Shown piece after piece: positions 26,873 to 36,418 of a stretch of DNA of 46,534 nucleotides. Made by a program: the position numbers and the translations under genes. Each line of letters opens with the position of its first letter. Within the stretch, counting starts at the first letter, position 1. Source of the stretch: Deltaproteobacteria bacterium (GTDB lineage: Bacteria; BMS3Abin14); contig JAADHJ010000024.1 in the NCBI GenBank assembly GCA_013151915.1, positions 1 to 46,534 on the forward strand. The letters run 5' to 3'. The notes below the pieces were generated by a model, which had not been told where the DNA came from, ran no database searches, and worked only from the letters and a program-made list of their open reading frames with translations.

Positions 26873-27130
26873 ATGGATGGAATAAGCGGAGCGGAATTGA
26901 TCAGAGCGGCAGCCTTACTCGGCGCGGGCATCTCCATGGGGTTCGGCGCCATAGGCCCGGGCGTCGGTGAGGGTTTTGCGGCCGGCAAGGCCTGCGAGGC
27001 TATCGGTAAAAACCCGGATGAGGCCGGACTCCTTACGCGAACCATGCTGGTGGGACAGGCTGTTTCCGAGTCCACCGGGATCTACGCCCTCGTGGTAGCC
27101 CTTCTCCTCATCTTCGTAGTCAAGGGATAG
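26873..27130 (+). CDS. atpE: ATP synthase c subunit, single hairpin with two-carboxylate Na+-like motif
   Basis: This 85-residue protein is a normal two-helix c subunit. Helix 1 has [18 protein letters not shown] with E33 where the Na+-type Ilyobacter c subunit has Q32. Helix 2 has [11 protein letters not shown] with E66, S67, T68 and Y71, matching the Na+-coordinating E-S-T...Y set. E33 plus E66 resembles the two-carboxylate Na+ site of Fusobacterium nucleatum. The polar loop is KNP, not RQP. AGGAGG seven bases before the ATG at 26873 is a stronger ribosome site than that of the triple gene, fitting higher copy number. Na+ coupling is inferred from residues only. Confidence 0.96.
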   Translation: MDGISGAELIRAAALLGAGISMGFGAIGPGVGEGFAAGKACEAIGKNPDEAGLLTRTMLVGQAVSESTGIYALVVALLLIFVVKG

Positions 27131-27246
27131 GATGCCGCAGCGGGCTTCGAGGGGAAAAACTGTTGACAGGCAAAGGCCGTTTTATTACTTTTATGCACTC
27201 TTTGATCCCCATTACGTATTTTGTGCCCGGATAAGCGGAGGCGCGC

Positions 27247-27684
27247 TTGGTTAGCATCAACTTCACCTTATTTGTCCAGCTGGCTAACTTCCTGATTCTG
27301 CTGGTTGTTCTCAACTTCCTGCTATTCAAGCCGATTCTCCGGGTGCTTGATGAACGTGAGAAGCTCGTGAAGGACGCGGCGGAGATCAAGGAACGGTTAA
27401 GCGGGCTGGCGGATGAAAACATTGCCAGATACGAATCACAACTCCTGTCCGCCAAGCAGGAATCCATGTCCATAAGGACGGCTTCCCGGAGCGAGGCGCT
27501 TGGTGAATTCCGCAAGATTCTTCAGGACACCAAGGAGGAAAATGCAAAGGAGCTTGATATCGCCCGAAAAACATTGGCTGCCCAGGCCGAGGAATCCAGA
27601 ACAGTGCTCAAGACGGAGGCAGAGAACCTGGCCGACAAGGTCGCCGCAAAGCTGTTGGGCCATAACATGGGAGGAAGGGCGTGA
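27247..27684 (+). CDS. atpF': ATP synthase subunit b' (peripheral stalk)
   Basis: The 145-residue product has one N-terminal membrane helix (about 5-28, QLANFLILLVVLNFLLFKPI) and a long charged coiled coil to the C-terminus, the form of b/b' stalk proteins. It starts with TTG at 27247 behind GGAGG (27237-27241). Having both b' and b implies a heterodimeric stalk, as in deltaproteobacteria, alphaproteobacteria and cyanobacteria. Its stop overlaps the b subunit ATG by one base. A 116-base gap separates it from the c gene. Confidence 0.9.
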   Translation: MVSINFTLFVQLANFLILLVVLNFLLFKPILRVLDEREKLVKDAAEIKERLSGLADENIARYESQLLSAKQESMSIRTASRSEALGEFRKILQDTKEENAKELDIARKTLAAQAEESRTVLKTEAENLADKVAAKLLGHNMGGRA

Positions 27685-28274
27685 TGTCAAAAAGAACAGT
27701 CCGGACCCTCCTGCTGGTAGCCTGCTGTCTTATGATCCCCGCCGTCTCCATGGCTGCGGGAGGTGAAGGTGCCGATGGGGGTGGAGGCGGGCGGGCGATT
27801 TACGATCTTGTCATGCGGTTCGTGAACTTTGCCATCCTGCTCGGGGTCCTTATATATTTTACACGTAAACCTATTGTGGAGGGCATCAAGGGGAGCATAG
27901 AATCGATCCGCAAGCTTCTCAATGAGGCCGAGGTGTCCAGAAAAGAGGCCGAGATCAAGATGAAAGAGGCCGAGGAGCGCCTGGCGCGGGTGGATCAGGA
28001 GACGGAGGCGCTTATCCAGGCCGCCAAGAAGGAAAGTGAAATCGAAAAGGAAAGGATCCTGCGCGAAGCGGAGATGGCGGTGGAAAGGCTCAAGAAAGAG
28101 GCCAAGCTGTCCATCCGGCAGGAACTGAAGAAATCGCAGGAGATTCTGAGGAAAGAGGTCGCCGACACAGCCGTGACTATCGCAGAGGAGATCATACGGA
28201 AAAAGATAACCCCGGAGGATCACCATAGGTTTGTTGACGAATATCTGAATGATCTGGAGGCAGTCAAGCAGTGA
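27684..28274 (+). CDS. atpF: ATP synthase subunit b (peripheral stalk)
   Basis: The 196-residue product has an N-terminal signal-like hydrophobic stretch ending in AVSMAAGGE, a Gly-rich spacer, then the membrane helix (about 42-59, FVNFAILLGVLIYFTRKP) and a long coiled coil. An extra N-terminal hydrophobic segment is common in deltaproteobacterial b subunits; whether it is cleaved is unknown. The ATG at 27684 (TGATG with the b' stop) follows GGAGGAAGGG; a GTG one codon earlier is possible. It overlaps atpH by four bases. Confidence 0.93.
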   Translation: MSKRTVRTLLLVACCLMIPAVSMAAGGEGADGGGGGRAIYDLVMRFVNFAILLGVLIYFTRKPIVEGIKGSIESIRKLLNEAEVSRKEAEIKMKEAEERLARVDQETEALIQAAKKESEIEKERILREAEMAVERLKKEAKLSIRQELKKSQEILRKEVADTAVTIAEEIIRKKITPEDHHRFVDEYLNDLEAVKQ

Positions 28275-28816
28275 TCGGTCAAGTTCTCGCAAGGCGTTAT
28301 GCCCGGGCAATAATGGATCTGGCGACGGAAAAGGGTCTTGTCGGCGAGATCGGGGAGGACCTGAAAAACATCGCGAGTCTCTTTACCACCAGCCCCGATC
28401 TGGAAAATGTCTTCTCCGATCCAACCGTTCCCCATGCCGCAAAGGAGAAAGTCCTCAACAGTATCTTCGAAAAGATCAACGTCAGGGAGTTGGCCGGAAG
28501 GTTCGTGTCGGTACTGCTTGAAAAGAACAGGATCGACGGGATCGGCGAAATTGCGGAAGCATACCAGCATCTTTACGATCTGGAAGAAAACCGTATCAGA
28601 GCGAGGGTGGTCGTTGCCGCGCCTCTTGGCGATCGTGATACGAAAAGGGTCCATGACGCGCTTTCTAAACTTTCGGGCAAGGAAATCGTCCTGCAGGTTG
28701 AGGTTGACGAGAGCATTGTGGGAGGAATGGTGGCCTACGTTGGGGGCCGGGTTTACGACGGAAGCATAAGCAATCAGCTGCAGCAGATAAAAGATACCCT
28801 AAGCACGGGGAGATAG
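28271..28816 (+). CDS. atpH: ATP synthase subunit delta
   Basis: Delta joins the peripheral stalk to the top of the alpha3beta3 head. The 181-residue product has the N-terminal helical domain ([17 protein letters not shown]) and the C-terminal signature [20 protein letters not shown]. It starts with GTG at 28271, overlapping the atpF stop as GTGA, so the two are probably translationally coupled. Its stop is five bases before atpA. Confidence 0.95.
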   Translation: MIGQVLARRYARAIMDLATEKGLVGEIGEDLKNIASLFTTSPDLENVFSDPTVPHAAKEKVLNSIFEKINVRELAGRFVSVLLEKNRIDGIGEIAEAYQHLYDLEENRIRARVVVAAPLGDRDTKRVHDALSKLSGKEIVLQVEVDESIVGGMVAYVGGRVYDGSISNQLQQIKDTLSTGR

Positions 28817-28821
28817 ACCGA

Positions 28822-30339
28822 ATGCGAATCAGAGCGGAAGAGATCACCGAGATAATCAAGAAGCAGATCGAAGGGTTCGAGAAATCCATCGATGTAAAGG
28901 AAACCGGAATCGTCCTGTCTACCGGCGATGGCATCGCCCGGGTGCATGGCCTTGAAAACGCCATGGCCGGAGAGCTCGTGGAGCTGCCCGGCGAAGTCTT
29001 CGGAATGATTCTGAACCTGGAGGAGGATAACGTCGGCATCGTTCTTTTTGGTGAGTACCAACTCATCAAAGAGGGCGACATCGTCAAACGTACCGGCCGG
29101 ATCGTAGAAGTGCCGGTCGGCGAGGGGCTGTTGGGCAGGGTTGTCAATCCTCTGGGGCAGCCAATAGACGGGAAGGGGCCCATCGAGACCGATGCCACCC
29201 GCCTGGTCGAGGTTATCGCGCCAGGTATTGTCAAGAGGCAGCCGGTCAAGGAACCGCTCCAGACAGGTTTGAAATCGGTTGACTCCATGATTCCCATCGG
29301 CCGCGGTCAGAGGGAGCTGATCATCGGTGACCGTCAGACGGGCAAGACCGCTATCGCCATCGATACCATTATCAACCAGAAAACCGCCGCAGACCCCGTG
29401 ATCTGTATCTATGTTGCCATCGGGCAGAAAGAATCCACAGTAGCGCGGGTTGTCGCCGACCTGGAGGAGCGCGGTGCCATGGATTACACCATCGTGGTTT
29501 CCGCCTCCGCGAGCGAGCCGGCGCCTCTTCTGTTTATCTCGCCATTTGCAGGATGCGCCATGGGAGAGTATTTCCGAGACAAAGGGGAGCACGCTCTCCT
29601 TATATATGACGATCTTTCCAAACACGCTGTTGCCTATCGGCAGATGTCCCTTCTCCTAAGACGGCCTCCGGGGCGCGAGGCATATCCCGGAGATGTTTTT
29701 TACCTGCACTCCAGGCTGCTGGAGCGAGCTGCCAAGTTAAACGATGAGATGGGTGGAGGTTCACTGACGGCGCTCCCGATAATCGAGACCCAGGCCGGAG
29801 ATGTTTCGGCATATATCCCCACAAACGTCATCTCCATTACCGATGGACAGATTTTCCTGGAGTCGGATCTGTTCTACTCAGGGGTCCGCCCCGCCATCAA
29901 TGTTGGTATTTCGGTCTCCCGGGTAGGTGGGGCGGCGCAGGTCAGAGCAATGCGGCAGGTCGCAGGTCGACTGCGCCTGGAATTGGCCCAGTACAGGGAA
30001 ATGGCGGCTTTCGCCCAGTTCGGATCCGACCTTGACAAGACGACCCAGAGGCAGCTCGCACGCGGTGAACGACTGGTGGAGGTGCTCAAACAGGACCAAT
30101 ATGTTCCCATGCCGGTGGAAAAGCAGGTTCTGACCATCTTCTCAGCGACAAACGGGTATCTTGACGACTATCCTGTGGAGGTTATCGGCAAGTATGCTGA
30201 GGAGATGGTGCGTTTTATGGAAAACCGCCACCCTCGCATTCTCAAGGATATCAAAGAAAAAGGAAAGCTCGACGATGACCTTCAGGCCACGATGAAAAAC
30301 GCCCTCGATGAGTTCAAAAACGAGTTCGTCTACGAATAG
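28822..30339 (+). CDS. atpA: ATP synthase subunit alpha
   Basis: Alpha forms the noncatalytic nucleotide sites of the F1 head. The 505-residue product has the Walker A motif GDRQTGKTA (169-177) and the family run [17 protein letters not shown] near residue 360. Length and domain order are standard. It follows atpH by five bases and precedes atpG by 15, as in classical F1 operons. Confidence 0.99.
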   Translation: MRIRAEEITEIIKKQIEGFEKSIDVKETGIVLSTGDGIARVHGLENAMAGELVELPGEVFGMILNLEEDNVGIVLFGEYQLIKEGDIVKRTGRIVEVPVGEGLLGRVVNPLGQPIDGKGPIETDATRLVEVIAPGIVKRQPVKEPLQTGLKSVDSMIPIGRGQRELIIGDRQTGKTAIAIDTIINQKTAADPVICIYVAIGQKESTVARVVADLEERGAMDYTIVVSASASEPAPLLFISPFAGCAMGEYFRDKGEHALLIYDDLSKHAVAYRQMSLLLRRPPGREAYPGDVFYLHSRLLERAAKLNDEMGGGSLTALPIIETQAGDVSAYIPTNVISITDGQIFLESDLFYSGVRPAINVGISVSRVGGAAQVRAMRQVAGRLRLELAQYREMAAFAQFGSDLDKTTQRQLARGERLVEVLKQDQYVPMPVEKQVLTIFSATNGYLDDYPVEVIGKYAEEMVRFMENRHPRILKDIKEKGKLDDDLQATMKNALDEFKNEFVYE

Positions 30340-30354
30340 GGAGAGAGTTTTACC

Positions 30355-31212
30355 ATGGCGAACTTAAGGGACATACGCCGGCGCATTGACTCGGTAAAGA
30401 GCACACAGCAGATCACCAAGGCCATGAAGATGGTTGCGGCATCCCGGCTTCGCCGGGCGCAGGATTCTATTCTTGCCTCCAGGCCCTATGCCCTCAAGAT
30501 GCTGGAGGTCCTGTCAAGCCTGGCCCTGAGGACCAATCCCAATGCCCATCCTCTTCTCGTGACGCGCGATCCCAAAAAGGTCGAACTGCTGGTCATCACC
30601 TCTGATCGCGGGCTATGCGGAGCTTTTAATTCCAGCATCCTGCGGTCGGCCGAACGTTTCATGGCGGAACATCCCGAGTGGGAATTCTCCTTGAACATCG
30701 TGGGCCGAAAAGGGATGGACTTCTTTAAAAGGCGCAACATAAAGACACGAAAGGTGTCCGTGAACATCCTGGCGGACGTTTCCGTTCCCATAGCGGCGGC
30801 TATCGGCGAAAGTCTGGTGGAAGGATACCTGACCGAGGAGTTCGATCAGGTCTATATGGTGTATAATGAATTCAAGTCGGCCATTCAGCAGCGGGTCGTC
30901 GTCGAACAGCTGTTGCCCATAAAGCCCATGGACATTTCCGAAGATACCTTCATAGTGGAGTACACTTACGAGCCCTCTGAAGATGCCATTCTCGAGGAAC
31001 TCCTCCCCAGGCACGTCAATATCCAGGTTTTCCGTTCGCTCCTGGAGTCGGCGGCCAGCGAGCATGGGGCCCGGATGACGGCTATGGATGCGGCATCCAA
31101 GAACGCAAGCGATATGATAGATAAACTCACTCTCCTGTATAATCGCCAGAGACAGGCCGCCATCACCAAGGAACTTATGGAGGTAGTCAGCGGTGCGGAG
31201 GCCCTAACTTAG
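30355..31212 (+). CDS. atpG: ATP synthase subunit gamma
   Basis: Gamma is the central rotor shaft that turns inside alpha3beta3 and sits on the c ring. The 285-residue product begins MANLRDIRRRIDSVKSTQQI and ends with the conserved helix NASDMIDKLTLLYNRQRQAA followed by ITKELMEVVSGAEAL. SDRGLCGAFN is present. GGGAGAG precedes the ATG at 30355. Nothing unusual was seen, which matters because its foot must fit the odd c ring encoded upstream. Confidence 0.98.
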   Translation: MANLRDIRRRIDSVKSTQQITKAMKMVAASRLRRAQDSILASRPYALKMLEVLSSLALRTNPNAHPLLVTRDPKKVELLVITSDRGLCGAFNSSILRSAERFMAEHPEWEFSLNIVGRKGMDFFKRRNIKTRKVSVNILADVSVPIAAAIGESLVEGYLTEEFDQVYMVYNEFKSAIQQRVVVEQLLPIKPMDISEDTFIVEYTYEPSEDAILEELLPRHVNIQVFRSLLESAASEHGARMTAMDAASKNASDMIDKLTLLYNRQRQAAITKELMEVVSGAEALT

Positions 31213-31253
31213 GACCCGGGAGAAAACCGAAAAACCCGAACCTGTTCAGGTAG

Positions 31254-32699
<1,446 letters not shown>

Positions 32700-32708
32700 T
32701 CCAACGCC

Positions 32709-33125
32709 ATGGCCGAGCCGAGCAAAAACAAACTGTTTCTCGAGGTGGTCACACCGGACCGGGTTGTTGTATCCTCCGAGGTGGATGAGGTGGTTCTTCC
32801 CGGAATTGAGGGCGAGTTCGGGGTTCTGCCGGGGCACGTTCCCTTCCTTACCGCACTGAAGGTTGGGGAGATGAACTATCGGACCGCAGACCAGACGGAA
32901 CATCTGGCCGTCTCCTGGGGATACGTGGAGGTGGCTTCCAACAGGGTTATGGTCCTGGCCGAGACCGCCGAGAGGGCCACGGATATCGATCTTAATAGAG
33001 CCCAACTGGACAAAGAGCAGGCCGAGCAGATTATCACTGCCGGTGGGGAGGATCCCATGTACGAGAAGGCCAAGGCTCGTCTGGAAAAAGCGGTAACCAG
33101 GGTTCAGGTAGCGGGCAGAAGATGA
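32709..33125 (+). CDS. atpC: ATP synthase subunit epsilon
   Basis: Epsilon links gamma to the c ring and can inhibit ATP hydrolysis. The 138-residue product has the N-terminal beta sandwich (FLEVVTPDRVVVSSEVDEVV, GEFGVLPGHVPFLTAL) and a C-terminal two-helix region rich in Glu, Ala and Lys. It starts nine bases after atpD and is the last gene before the operon terminator. Confidence 0.96.
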   Translation: MAEPSKNKLFLEVVTPDRVVVSSEVDEVVLPGIEGEFGVLPGHVPFLTALKVGEMNYRTADQTEHLAVSWGYVEVASNRVMVLAETAERATDIDLNRAQLDKEQAEQIITAGGEDPMYEKAKARLEKAVTRVQVAGRR

Positions 33126-33148
33126 CCCGGCAGGGCGCATATCGTTTT

Positions 33149-33179
33149 TAAAAACACCCCTTGTTCAGGGGTGTTTTTT
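33149..33179 (+). terminator. Rho-independent terminator of the atp operon
   Basis: AACACCCC and GGGGTGTT form a perfect stem with a seven-base loop (TTGTTCA), followed by a T run. It lies 24 bases after atpC. The A run on the 5' side may let it work in both directions. Confidence 0.9.
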
Positions 33180-33194
33180 AACGCCCGTTCTCTT

Positions 33195-33222
33195 TTGACT
33201 TTTCAAGCCTTCCGGTTATAAT
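33195..33222 (+). promoter_or_regulatory. Sigma-70 type promoter of tRNA-Pro
   Basis: TTGACT (33195-33200) and a perfect TATAAT (33217-33222) are 16 bases apart. The predicted start is about 45 bases before the mature tRNA end, which fits a short 5' leader removed by RNase P. Confidence 0.78.
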
Positions 33223-33274
33223 AATCTGTCTTCTTCGAGGGGAGCCGCCTCCCTGAAAGCGCGGAATTCAGAAT

Positions 33275-33351
33275 CGGGATGTGGCGCAGCTTGGTAGCGC
33301 GCATGGTTCGGGACCATGAGGCCGCGGGTTCAAATCCCGCCATCCCGACCA
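33275..33351 (+). tRNA. tRNA-Pro (anticodon CGG)
   Basis: The acceptor arms CGGGATG and CATCCCG pair fully over seven bases. The anticodon stem CATGG/CCATG closes the loop TTCGGGA, with CGG at 33309-33311 and the G37 expected for proline tRNAs. The T arm is GCGGG TTCAAAT CCCGC. The CCA end is encoded (33349-33351). The molecule is 77 bases long with no intron or anomaly. Confidence 0.97.
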
Positions 33352-33392
33352 TTTCTTTCGGCCTGGTGTAACCAGGCTGTATTTTCCGGCCC

Positions 33393-33635
33393 ATGCTCTA
33401 TTTTCTGACCTTCGGTTTCTTCATAGGATACCTTGTCTTCCTGTCGAGTCTGCTCTGGATATTCGTCCATCGTTTTCTCGCCCCCAGGATCGGCGCCGGC
33501 CGTGGTGAGGCGCTCATCATTTTTTACTGTTCACTGATGGTTGGCCTGGTCTTCCTGATCCTTGTGAACTACTACACCGGGTTTCTCGCCGAGATCTACC
33601 GGTTCTTCAGCAATGAGTTCTTCGGAGGGCGGTAA
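33393..33635 (+). CDS. Small two-helix membrane protein, unknown function
   Basis: The 80-residue frame begins at ATG 33393 and encodes two clear membrane segments (about 3-24 and 41-62) joined by a basic loop (HRFLAPRIGAGRGE). No known family was recognised. It lies 41 bases after tRNA-Pro and might be read from the tRNA promoter; it converges with bioY, whose stop lies 21 bases beyond. No strong Shine-Dalgarno is visible (CCGGCCC precedes the ATG). The hydrophobic pattern and lack of better frames make it likely but not certain to be a gene. Confidence 0.6.
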   Translation: MLYFLTFGFFIGYLVFLSSLLWIFVHRFLAPRIGAGRGEALIIFYCSLMVGLVFLILVNYYTGFLAEIYRFFSNEFFGGR

Positions 33636-33656
33636 ACGGGAATAGTCCCCGACATA

Positions 33657-34211
33657 TCAGGGGCGCAGGTCCTTTATAACCCTCAGGATTGGTGGAACCA
33701 CCCAAGTCCCAAAGAGGATCTTGAGAAGGTCCCCGGGGAGAAACGGGATCATACCCATCATTATAACGGCCCTGGTGCCCACCTCCTTATGTTGGATCCA
33801 CTTCAGGTTAAGGCCCAGATAAGGCACCCCCACGAGGTAGATCAAAAAGGTCCCGAGAAACATGGCCGCTCCAATCCTGCGCCGATGGACTTTTGGACCT
33901 TCGCCCCTGAGAACGAGCCCCACGACGGCCGATGCCAATGGAAACGACAGGAGGAATCCGAAGGTGGGCGAGAGAATGTATTGGGGGCCTCCCCCTGAGG
34001 TGAAGACGGGAAGGCCGGCCAGCCCGAGAACTAAATAGGCGAACATGGCCGTTGCCCCCAGCAAAGGGCCGAGGACCGCGCCTGAAAGAAGGACGAAAAA
34101 GGTCTGAAGAGTAATGGGCACCGGACCTATGGGGATGCGAAGGTACGCCCCGGCCGAGGTCAGTGCCACCGTCAGGGCTACAAGGACGATATCTTTCGTT
34201 CTCGACTTCAA
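33657..34211 (-). CDS. bioY: Biotin transporter substrate-binding protein BioY
   Basis: BioY is the membrane S-component that binds biotin, working with an ECF module or alone. The 184-residue product has about six membrane helices and the family pattern RIPIGPVPITLQTFFVLLSG, followed by GAVLGPLLGATAM and the motif LPVFTSGGGPQYILSPTFGF. The chosen start is a TTG at 34211 behind a G-rich AAAGGGGG; a frame extended to 34268 runs into a dispersed repeat. No ecfA, ecfT, bioM or bioN gene is adjacent, so partners would be elsewhere. No BirA operator was identified. Confidence 0.88.
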   Translation of the reverse strand: MKSRTKDIVLVALTVALTSAGAYLRIPIGPVPITLQTFFVLLSGAVLGPLLGATAMFAYLVLGLAGLPVFTSGGGPQYILSPTFGFLLSFPLASAVVGLVLRGEGPKVHRRRIGAAMFLGTFLIYLVGVPYLGLNLKWIQHKEVGTRAVIMMGMIPFLPGDLLKILFGTWVVPPILRVIKDLRP

Positions 34212-34255
34212 TTCCAGACCCCCTTTGTGTAGGATATAGGATAAGGACGTTAATT

Positions 34256-34290
34256 GATGGACTCGCAAAGACTTTTTACGAGGTCATCTT
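34256..34290. repeat. Dispersed repeat copy upstream of bioY
   Basis: GATGGACTCGCAAAGAC joins directly to GACTTTTTACGAGGTCATC, as if the core of the element had been deleted and both ends remained. Confidence 0.55.
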
Positions 34291-34354
34291 AATGGCACTG
34301 GTGGAACTGGATTGATAGTAAAATCGGGTATAAATGTCCAGTAGGAAAGGCGGC

Positions 34355-34969
34355 ATGATCGTTATTGCAATTACCGGCGGACTCGGGTCAGGCAAGTCCA
34401 CTGTGCGGCGGCTTTTTGAGGAGATGGGCGCCGTAGGGGTTGACGCAGATGAAATCGCCCGCCGGGCCGTCGAACCCGGAACGGAAGGGGCGAAAAGAAT
34501 CAGAGCCGCCTTCGGCCCCTCTTTTTTTGACGGGGAAGAACACCTGAAACGCGAAACAATGGCCTCCCTTGTCTTCTCCGATCAGACTGCAAGGAAAAAG
34601 CTGGAAAGCATCCTCCATCCCCTTATCCGGGCGGAGGAGGCCCGTATTATCCAGGATCTCTTCCGGAAGTGTCCGGACGCCGTCGTTGCCATGGAAATCC
34701 CCCTTCTCGCGGAAGGGAAAGGCCGGGCCGGCTACAGGGCTATCCTCGCAGTCACCGCCCCGGAAGAGCTAAAACTAGACAGGCTTGTTTCCTCAGGAAG
34801 GTATTCAAGGGCCGATGCCCTGGCCAGGATGCGTAATCAGGCGACGGATGATGAGCGGATCCGGCTGGCGGACTTCATCGTGGACAATGGCGGGAGTATC
34901 GAGGAAACAAGAAAGCAGGTCGCCGTCATTATGGATGCCCTTCTGCCGCAGGATAAAGCCCGGCAATAG
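34355..34969 (+). CDS. coaE: Dephospho-CoA kinase
   Basis: CoaE phosphorylates dephospho-CoA in the last step of coenzyme A synthesis. The 204-residue product begins MIVIAITGGLGSGKSTVRRL with the P-loop at 8-16. It has DADEIARRAV near residue 31, LESILHPLIRAEE, and the lid region with RLVSSGRYSRADALARMRNQ. The ATG at 34355 follows AGGAAAGG; an ATG at 34334 would add seven residues. It stands between bioY (opposite strand) and the GAF protein gene. Confidence 0.95.
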   Translation: MIVIAITGGLGSGKSTVRRLFEEMGAVGVDADEIARRAVEPGTEGAKRIRAAFGPSFFDGEEHLKRETMASLVFSDQTARKKLESILHPLIRAEEARIIQDLFRKCPDAVVAMEIPLLAEGKGRAGYRAILAVTAPEELKLDRLVSSGRYSRADALARMRNQATDDERIRLADFIVDNGGSIEETRKQVAVIMDALLPQDKARQ

Positions 34970-35119
34970 CAATAGCCTTTTGAAAACCAGAGTTTTTTGA
35001 TATAATTTTCAGTGCCGGGTTTCTGTCTGCCAGGTATTCTGGAAACTGTTTTTGATCGCGGGTCAACCCGCAGCCATGGGAAGAAAAAGCCCCGGTTTGT
35101 CCGACGGGAGGAGGGAAAA

Positions 35120-36100
35120 TTGAGCCCACAGAATGAGCTGAATCTGATTCGCAGCATCCTGAAAAAGCTCAACACGTCTTTGACCAGCGAGGAGGTTCTG
35201 AGTTTTGCCCTTCAGCGGGTCAAGGATTCCTTCGAATGCCTGGCCTGTGCCATTATCCTGCTGGACCCTGCCAGGGGCCGGCACAAGGTGCTTATCTCCA
35301 AGGGGTGGAGCAATGCCTTCATAAAGGAATTTCACCGGAGACCCTTTGAGGGTTTCCTGACTGAGGCCGCATACCTTAAACAGCCCCTTCTCGTTATCTC
35401 CGGCGAAAAGAAAGACGAGGCAAAGACCCATACCTTCGAGCATCCCTACGGATCATTTCTGGCGGTTCCCATGGGCATACGAGGGAAAAACATCGGTATC
35501 CTTTACCTGTCCTGTTCGGGCACCGACACCTTTTCGGAGAAGACGCAAAACGTCATGGTTGACCTGGCGGCCCTGTTCGCGTTGATTATGGATGACGGCC
35601 AGATGAGTGACAGGTTGGTGACACTCTCCGGGGTCGATCCCCTGACGAACCTGTGCAGCTTCAAATATTGGCATGAACAGCTTGACCGAGAGATAAACCA
35701 TGCCGAAAAGGTCGATTACGACATTTCTCTCATGGAGGTTCGCCTCAACCGGTTCAGGGAATACAATTCGATGTACGGCCACGTCAAAAGCGACCAGTTG
35801 CTGATGGAGATTTCCGAAATCATACTGGATAGACTCTGCAATCTGGATGTGCCCTGTCGCATAGGACCCAAATGGCACATACTCCTCGTTGGGGAGGATG
35901 AGGATGCCGCCAAAAAGATCGCCAAACTGATACTTGCCGATATGGACGCCCTGCCGAAGAGAGGAGATCCTCCGGTGAGTTTAAGCATCGGGATCTCGAC
36001 ATACATCCATGGAGAGGGTGAAAAGGCCATAATACAGAGGACTGAAAATGCGCTCAGAGAGGCCAGGCGACTGGGGGGGAACTCTTTCAGGGCGGAGTGA
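35120..36100 (+). CDS. GAF domain protein with degenerate GGDEF domain
   Basis: The start is best placed at TTG 35120, behind GGGAGGAGGG (35106-35115), giving 326 residues; a longer frame from 35012 lacks such a site. Residues about 20-160 resemble a GAF sensor domain, and about 170-326 a diguanylate-cyclase fold with the DPLTNLCSFKYW motif. The active-site GGDEF is replaced by GPKWH (249-253), and the metal-binding aspartate region upstream reads MEVRLNRF. It should therefore not make cyclic di-GMP, but may bind a nucleotide or act as a regulator. The ligand is unknown. Confidence 0.82.
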   Translation: MSPQNELNLIRSILKKLNTSLTSEEVLSFALQRVKDSFECLACAIILLDPARGRHKVLISKGWSNAFIKEFHRRPFEGFLTEAAYLKQPLLVISGEKKDEAKTHTFEHPYGSFLAVPMGIRGKNIGILYLSCSGTDTFSEKTQNVMVDLAALFALIMDDGQMSDRLVTLSGVDPLTNLCSFKYWHEQLDREINHAEKVDYDISLMEVRLNRFREYNSMYGHVKSDQLLMEISEIILDRLCNLDVPCRIGPKWHILLVGEDEDAAKKIAKLILADMDALPKRGDPPVSLSIGISTYIHGEGEKAIIQRTENALREARRLGGNSFRAE

Positions 36101-36418
36101 GGCTTCCGATAGATTGTCTGTTGGGGGTTGACATCTCGTTTCCTTACAGTTAAGTTTCCTGAGTCCAATCCTGAATTCAGGAGCCTTATCCAAAAAACAA
36201 GCCTTTCATGTGTATCCCGGTGACGAAGCCCGCTGACCCCGGCATTTAAGATTGAATTTCAATTGCCCAACTGATGGGCGTTTCAAAACTGTTTACCTGA
36301 GGACTTATCGAACAACTCAATCCCACAAATACCGGCGATACCACCTGCCATATCTGAAGAGCCACCTGCCATGCCTAAAAAAGCACAAAAAAATGATGAC
36401 CCAAGGAGTAGTAAATCT
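36101..36418 (+). other. Leader region before rho, nothing identified
   Basis: About 320 bases separate the GAF/GGDEF gene from the chosen rho start. No tRNA, terminator or repeat family member was recognised. The ATG at 36371 offers an in-frame longer rho. Such a long leader could allow the autoregulation known for rho in other bacteria, but the sequence does not show it. Confidence 0.35.

Noticed and set aside
33275-33351. Initiator tRNA-Met
   Set aside because: The anticodon loop reads TTCGGGA, giving CGG and therefore proline. The feature that first suggested an initiator was only the surrounding ATG-containing stem.
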